From Streptomyces antimycoticus (GTDB lineage: Bacteria; Actinomycetota; Actinomycetes; Streptomycetales; Streptomycetaceae), in contig NZ_BJHV01000001.1 of assembly GCF_005405925.1 (NCBI RefSeq), forward strand, positions 7,998,001-8,062,000: DNA of 64,000 nucleotides, given 5' to 3'. Shown piece by piece: positions 61,701 to 64,000 of this stretch; the stretch's first letter is position 1, and each line of letters starts with the position of its first letter. Both the position numbers and the translations under genes were made by a program. The notes beneath the pieces were generated by a model that was not told where the DNA came from, did no database searches, and saw nothing but the letters and a program-made list of their open reading frames with translations.

Positions 61701-62943
61701 CGCGTTCGGCACCCGGCACATGGAGGACCTCGATGAGCGGCGCTTCGCCATGCCGCCGGAGGAGATCCTCCTGGTCAATCCCAACACAGGTACTCTGCCA
61801 GTGTTCCGCACCCGTCGCGACGCGGAGATCACCCTCGGGATCTACCGGAGGGTTCCCGTCCTCAAGCGTGAGCCGGACGCGGAGGGGAAGGGCGCCACGG
61901 ACCCATGGGGCCTGACCTTCATGACCATGTTCCACATGTCCAACGACTCGTACCTGTTCCGGAGCAAGGCAGAGCTGGAGAGGGAGGGTTGGAAGCTGAA
62001 GGGGAACATCTTTACCCACCCCTCCGAGGACCAGCGTTATCTCCCCCTGTACGAAGCGAAGATGCTCCACCACTTCGACCACCGGCTCGGCACGTACGAG
62101 GGGCAGACGCAGGCCCAAGCCAACGTGGGCACGCTGCCGCGGGTGACGGCAGAGCAGCACGACGACCCGGACTTCGCGCCGCTGCCGCGGTATTGGGTGC
62201 CGGAGTCCGACGTGGACTCCGGTAAGCGGGAGAAGAAGGGGAACCGGATCATGTGGCCGGGGGTGGCGTCGCGGCTCTCGGAGCGAGAGTGGGGGAACGG
62301 GTGGCTGATGGGGTGGCGGGACATCGCTCGGTCTACGGATACCCGGACGGTGATCGGTACGCCGTTGCCTGCGCATGGCGTCGGCCATAAGTTCCCTCTG
62401 ATGTTCGTCACGGCGGGGGCCGCGGCGTTGAGCGGAGTCCTGGCTTCGTACGTCTTCGACTACGTTGCTCGGCAGAAGGTCGCAGGAACCTCGATGACGT
62501 ACGGCTACGTCATGCAGTTCCCGGTGCCGGCGCCGGATGCCGTCTTGCCCTTTACGACAGGTGACGGGACGGACTTGGTCGACTGGCTCACGCTTCGCGT
62601 GCTGGAACTCTCGTATACGTCACGAGATATGGCCGCTTTTGCCGAGGACCACGGGGGCGAAGGTGCCCCGTTCCGCTGGGACGCAGGACGCCGCGAGCTG
62701 CTACGCGCGGAGCTGGATGCCGCACTTTTCCATGGGTATGGGCTCGGCCGTGATGACGTGGACTACGTGATGGAGACGTTCCCCACGGTCAAGAAGCGCG
62801 AGGAGGCTGTATGCGGCACCTACCGCACCAAGGCCCTCATCCTCGACGCCTACGACCGGATGGAAGAGGCTCGCGTCACCGGCGGCGCGTACCAGACGCT
62901 GCTGGACCCGCCGCCGGGCAAGGGACCTCGCCACGATGCTTGA
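58786..62943 (+). CDS. Eco57I/PglX-type adenine-N6 DNA methyltransferase (DrmMI-like)
   Basis: A 1,385-residue protein. SAM motif I [20 protein letters not shown] (~505), [20 protein letters not shown], and catalytic motif IV [19 protein letters not shown] (~805) are intact, as in N6-adenine methylases with NPPW. The N-terminal ~480 residues and C-terminal ~400 residues are large helical/target-recognition regions like those of PglX and DrmMI. In DISARM and BREX, such an enzyme marks host DNA so that unmodified phage DNA is attacked. It overlaps the SNF2 gene by 4 bp and ends the triplet. Confidence 0.9.
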   Translation: [1385 protein letters not shown]

Positions 62944-62997
62944 GCGGGGAGGCAGCGGGCGGGGCGGTGAGGTCAACCGACCCCGCCCGAGGCCGCG

Positions 62998-63402
62998 ATG
63001 AGCCCGGCCCATATGCCAGGGGAGAACGCGAGCTGCGGGCCGTCGGATCACGCAGACCCGCTACCGCGCGACCCTGCCCTCCGGCCGTGCCGCCATCGTG
63101 TACCACCGCACCACAGATACTGCTGCATGGCCAGGTGCGCGGACGAGAGGCGGGCTCAGTCCCGCTCGAGGAGGCGGAGATCCGGGTCGAGGTCACCGAC
63201 GCCCGCGGCGACCGCCTGCCGGTGAAGTGTCCGGGTGAGGGTGGTGAGTCGGGGCGCGGACTGCTTCTCGTAGAGCCTCTGGCCGACGACTGGGCCGTGC
63301 GGCCACAAGGCCCCGACGGGAAGACGGTGTGGAATATGCGCTACCGGCAACGACGGGAATTCATGTGTAAACTTAGTCAACACTCAGTCGGTGGCAGGTC
63401 TT
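62998..63402 (+). pseudogene. Remnant of an RsbW-like ATP-binding protein (low confidence)
   Basis: In the second half of this stretch one frame reads VPLEEAEIRVEVTDARGDRL and then ESGRGLLLVEPLADDWAVRP ... GKTVWNMR, the G1/G2 boxes and C-terminus of single-domain GHKL ATPases. The N-box half is missing or scrambled, and the preceding sequence (TQTRYRATLPSGRAAIVYHR in another frame) does not join it. I take this as a decayed gene between the methyltransferase and the UvrD-like gene. Confidence 0.5.
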
Positions 63403-63422
63403 GACGAGGGGGCGGGGCTGGC

Positions 63423-64000
63423 ATGCCGCAGATCGCGATCACAAACACCTTCTGGCAGGGGGTGGACCGGCTGGACAAGCCGGCCCGCGCCCGGGTCCAC
63501 AAGGCCATGGAGAAGTTTCAGCAGCTCACGATCCACCAACTGCACGCGGACAAGGGGCTTCATCTGGAGTCCGTGGTCAGCTCGCGCGACCCGCGCATGC
63601 GCACGATCCGGGTCGACGACGGGGTGCGTATCGTTCTGCTCGCCCCCGACGACGCCAGCGACCTCTTCGTCTTCGTGCACGTCGTTCCGCACGACAAGGC
63701 GTACTCCTGGGCCAAGCGGCGGCTCTACACGGTCAACGCCGTGACCCGCTGCCTCGAGGTGCGCGACCTTACCGCGATGGAGCAGATCACCCCGCTGTTC
63801 GCGCAGGAGGCCGAGGCCGCGCCCCAGCTCCTCTTCGCCGCCTGGTCGGACACCGCGCTCAGGCATCTCGGCGTCGACGATGTGACCCTTCGCGCCGCGC
63901 GTACCATCACGGGCAAGGCGCAGCTGGAAGCGTTCGGTTCGCTGATGCCGGAGGACCAGTTCGAGGCGCTCTGGCTGCTCGCCGAGGGTTTCAAGGCCGA
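63423..64000 (+). CDS. UvrD-type helicase with RelE/ParE-like N-terminus (3' end beyond window)
   Basis: Only the first ~192 residues are in view. They start MPQIAITNTFWQGVDRLDKP and contain a ~95-residue RelE/ParE-like fold (LHLESVVSSRDPRMRTIRVD, VHVVPHDKAYSWAKRR), then a helical linker (EQITPLFAQEAEAAPQLLFA). This N-terminal layout is familiar from long Streptomyces UvrD-helicase proteins; the helicase itself would lie beyond the right edge, so its presence is inference. ATG 63423. It follows the DISARM-like operon on the same strand after a 480-bp gap. Confidence 0.7.
   Translation, partial: MPQIAITNTFWQGVDRLDKPARARVHKAMEKFQQLTIHQLHADKGLHLESVVSSRDPRMRTIRVDDGVRIVLLAPDDASDLFVFVHVVPHDKAYSWAKRRLYTVNAVTRCLEVRDLTAMEQITPLFAQEAEAAPQLLFAAWSDTALRHLGVDDVTLRAARTITGKAQLEAFGSLMPEDQFEALWLLAEGFKA

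Noticed and set aside
58786..62943. BREX (PglX) or classical Pgl system
   Set aside because: No PglZ phosphatase, BrxC/PglY ATPase or Lon-like protease is visible; the partners are DISARM-type helicases.
1..64000. CRISPR arrays, tRNA/rRNA genes, insertion sequences, phage integrase or att sites
   Set aside because: I found no regularly spaced repeats, cloverleaf-like tRNA sequence, transposase or integrase motifs; subtle att repeats cannot be excluded by eye.

Overview
The window is high-GC actinomycete DNA, almost certainly Streptomyces. Codons are strongly GC-biased in third position, GTG starts and 4-bp ATGA/GTGA overlaps are common, and it carries actinobacterial families: DUF397, DUF5753-type XRE regulators, RsbW-like ATPases, a Streptomyces-type Tad locus, EccC/EccD secretion genes and Imm49. 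I saw no rRNA, tRNA, CRISPR array or insertion sequence.

Layout. (1) 1-8442, minus strand: a Tad/Flp pilus operon (LysM protein running off the left edge, three TadE/TadG-like pseudopilins, Flp pilin, TadC, TadB, TadA, TadZ-like ATPase, SAF-domain protein) preceded by two exported proteins. (2) 8778-14821: a WhiJ/AbaA-like regulatory patch (two RsbW-like ATPases, a DUF5753 XRE regulator with its DUF397 partner, two unknown proteins) with a broken NB-ARC/TPR gene and remnants of an SDR and an XRE gene. (3) 14826-16445: cutA and an XRE regulator with a repeat-rich upstream region. (4) 16909-30559, plus strand: a run of 15 genes resembling a cryptic nucleoside or sugar-nucleotide pathway. It holds a thymidylate-synthase-fold enzyme with the cytosine-type Asp, a NodU/TobZ carbamoyltransferase, two glycosyltransferases, a methyltransferase, two APH-type kinases, three phosphohydrolases (HAD, histidine phosphatase, NUDIX), an NDP-sugar epimerase, an SAHH-like protein and a KdsB-type CMP-sugar synthetase. 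(5) 30947-36067: four translationally coupled genes: methyltransferase, HEPN-NACHT-formylglycine-enzyme-fold protein, cold-shock-like protein and CorA-like membrane protein. I think this is the best candidate for an undescribed conflict/defence system. (6) 36381-49082: a compact type VII secretion locus with WXG100-like proteins, a nuclease-tipped toxin and its Imm49 immunity protein, EccD, an EspI-like ATPase, EccC and a DUF6177 protein, followed by a Ser/Thr kinase on the other strand. (7) 50350-62943: a DISARM-like phage-defence triplet (DEAD/DEAH helicase-DUF1998-nuclease, SNF2 helicase, Eco57I-type DNA methyltransferase). (8) From 63423 to the right edge: a UvrD-type helicase with a RelE/ParE-like N-terminus.

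Several otherwise healthy genes (EccC, the DISARM-like helicase twice, the NB-ARC gene several times) change frame by one base at or beside short G or C runs. This looks more like homopolymer-length error in the sequence than genuine decay, so 'broken' genes here should be treated cautiously.
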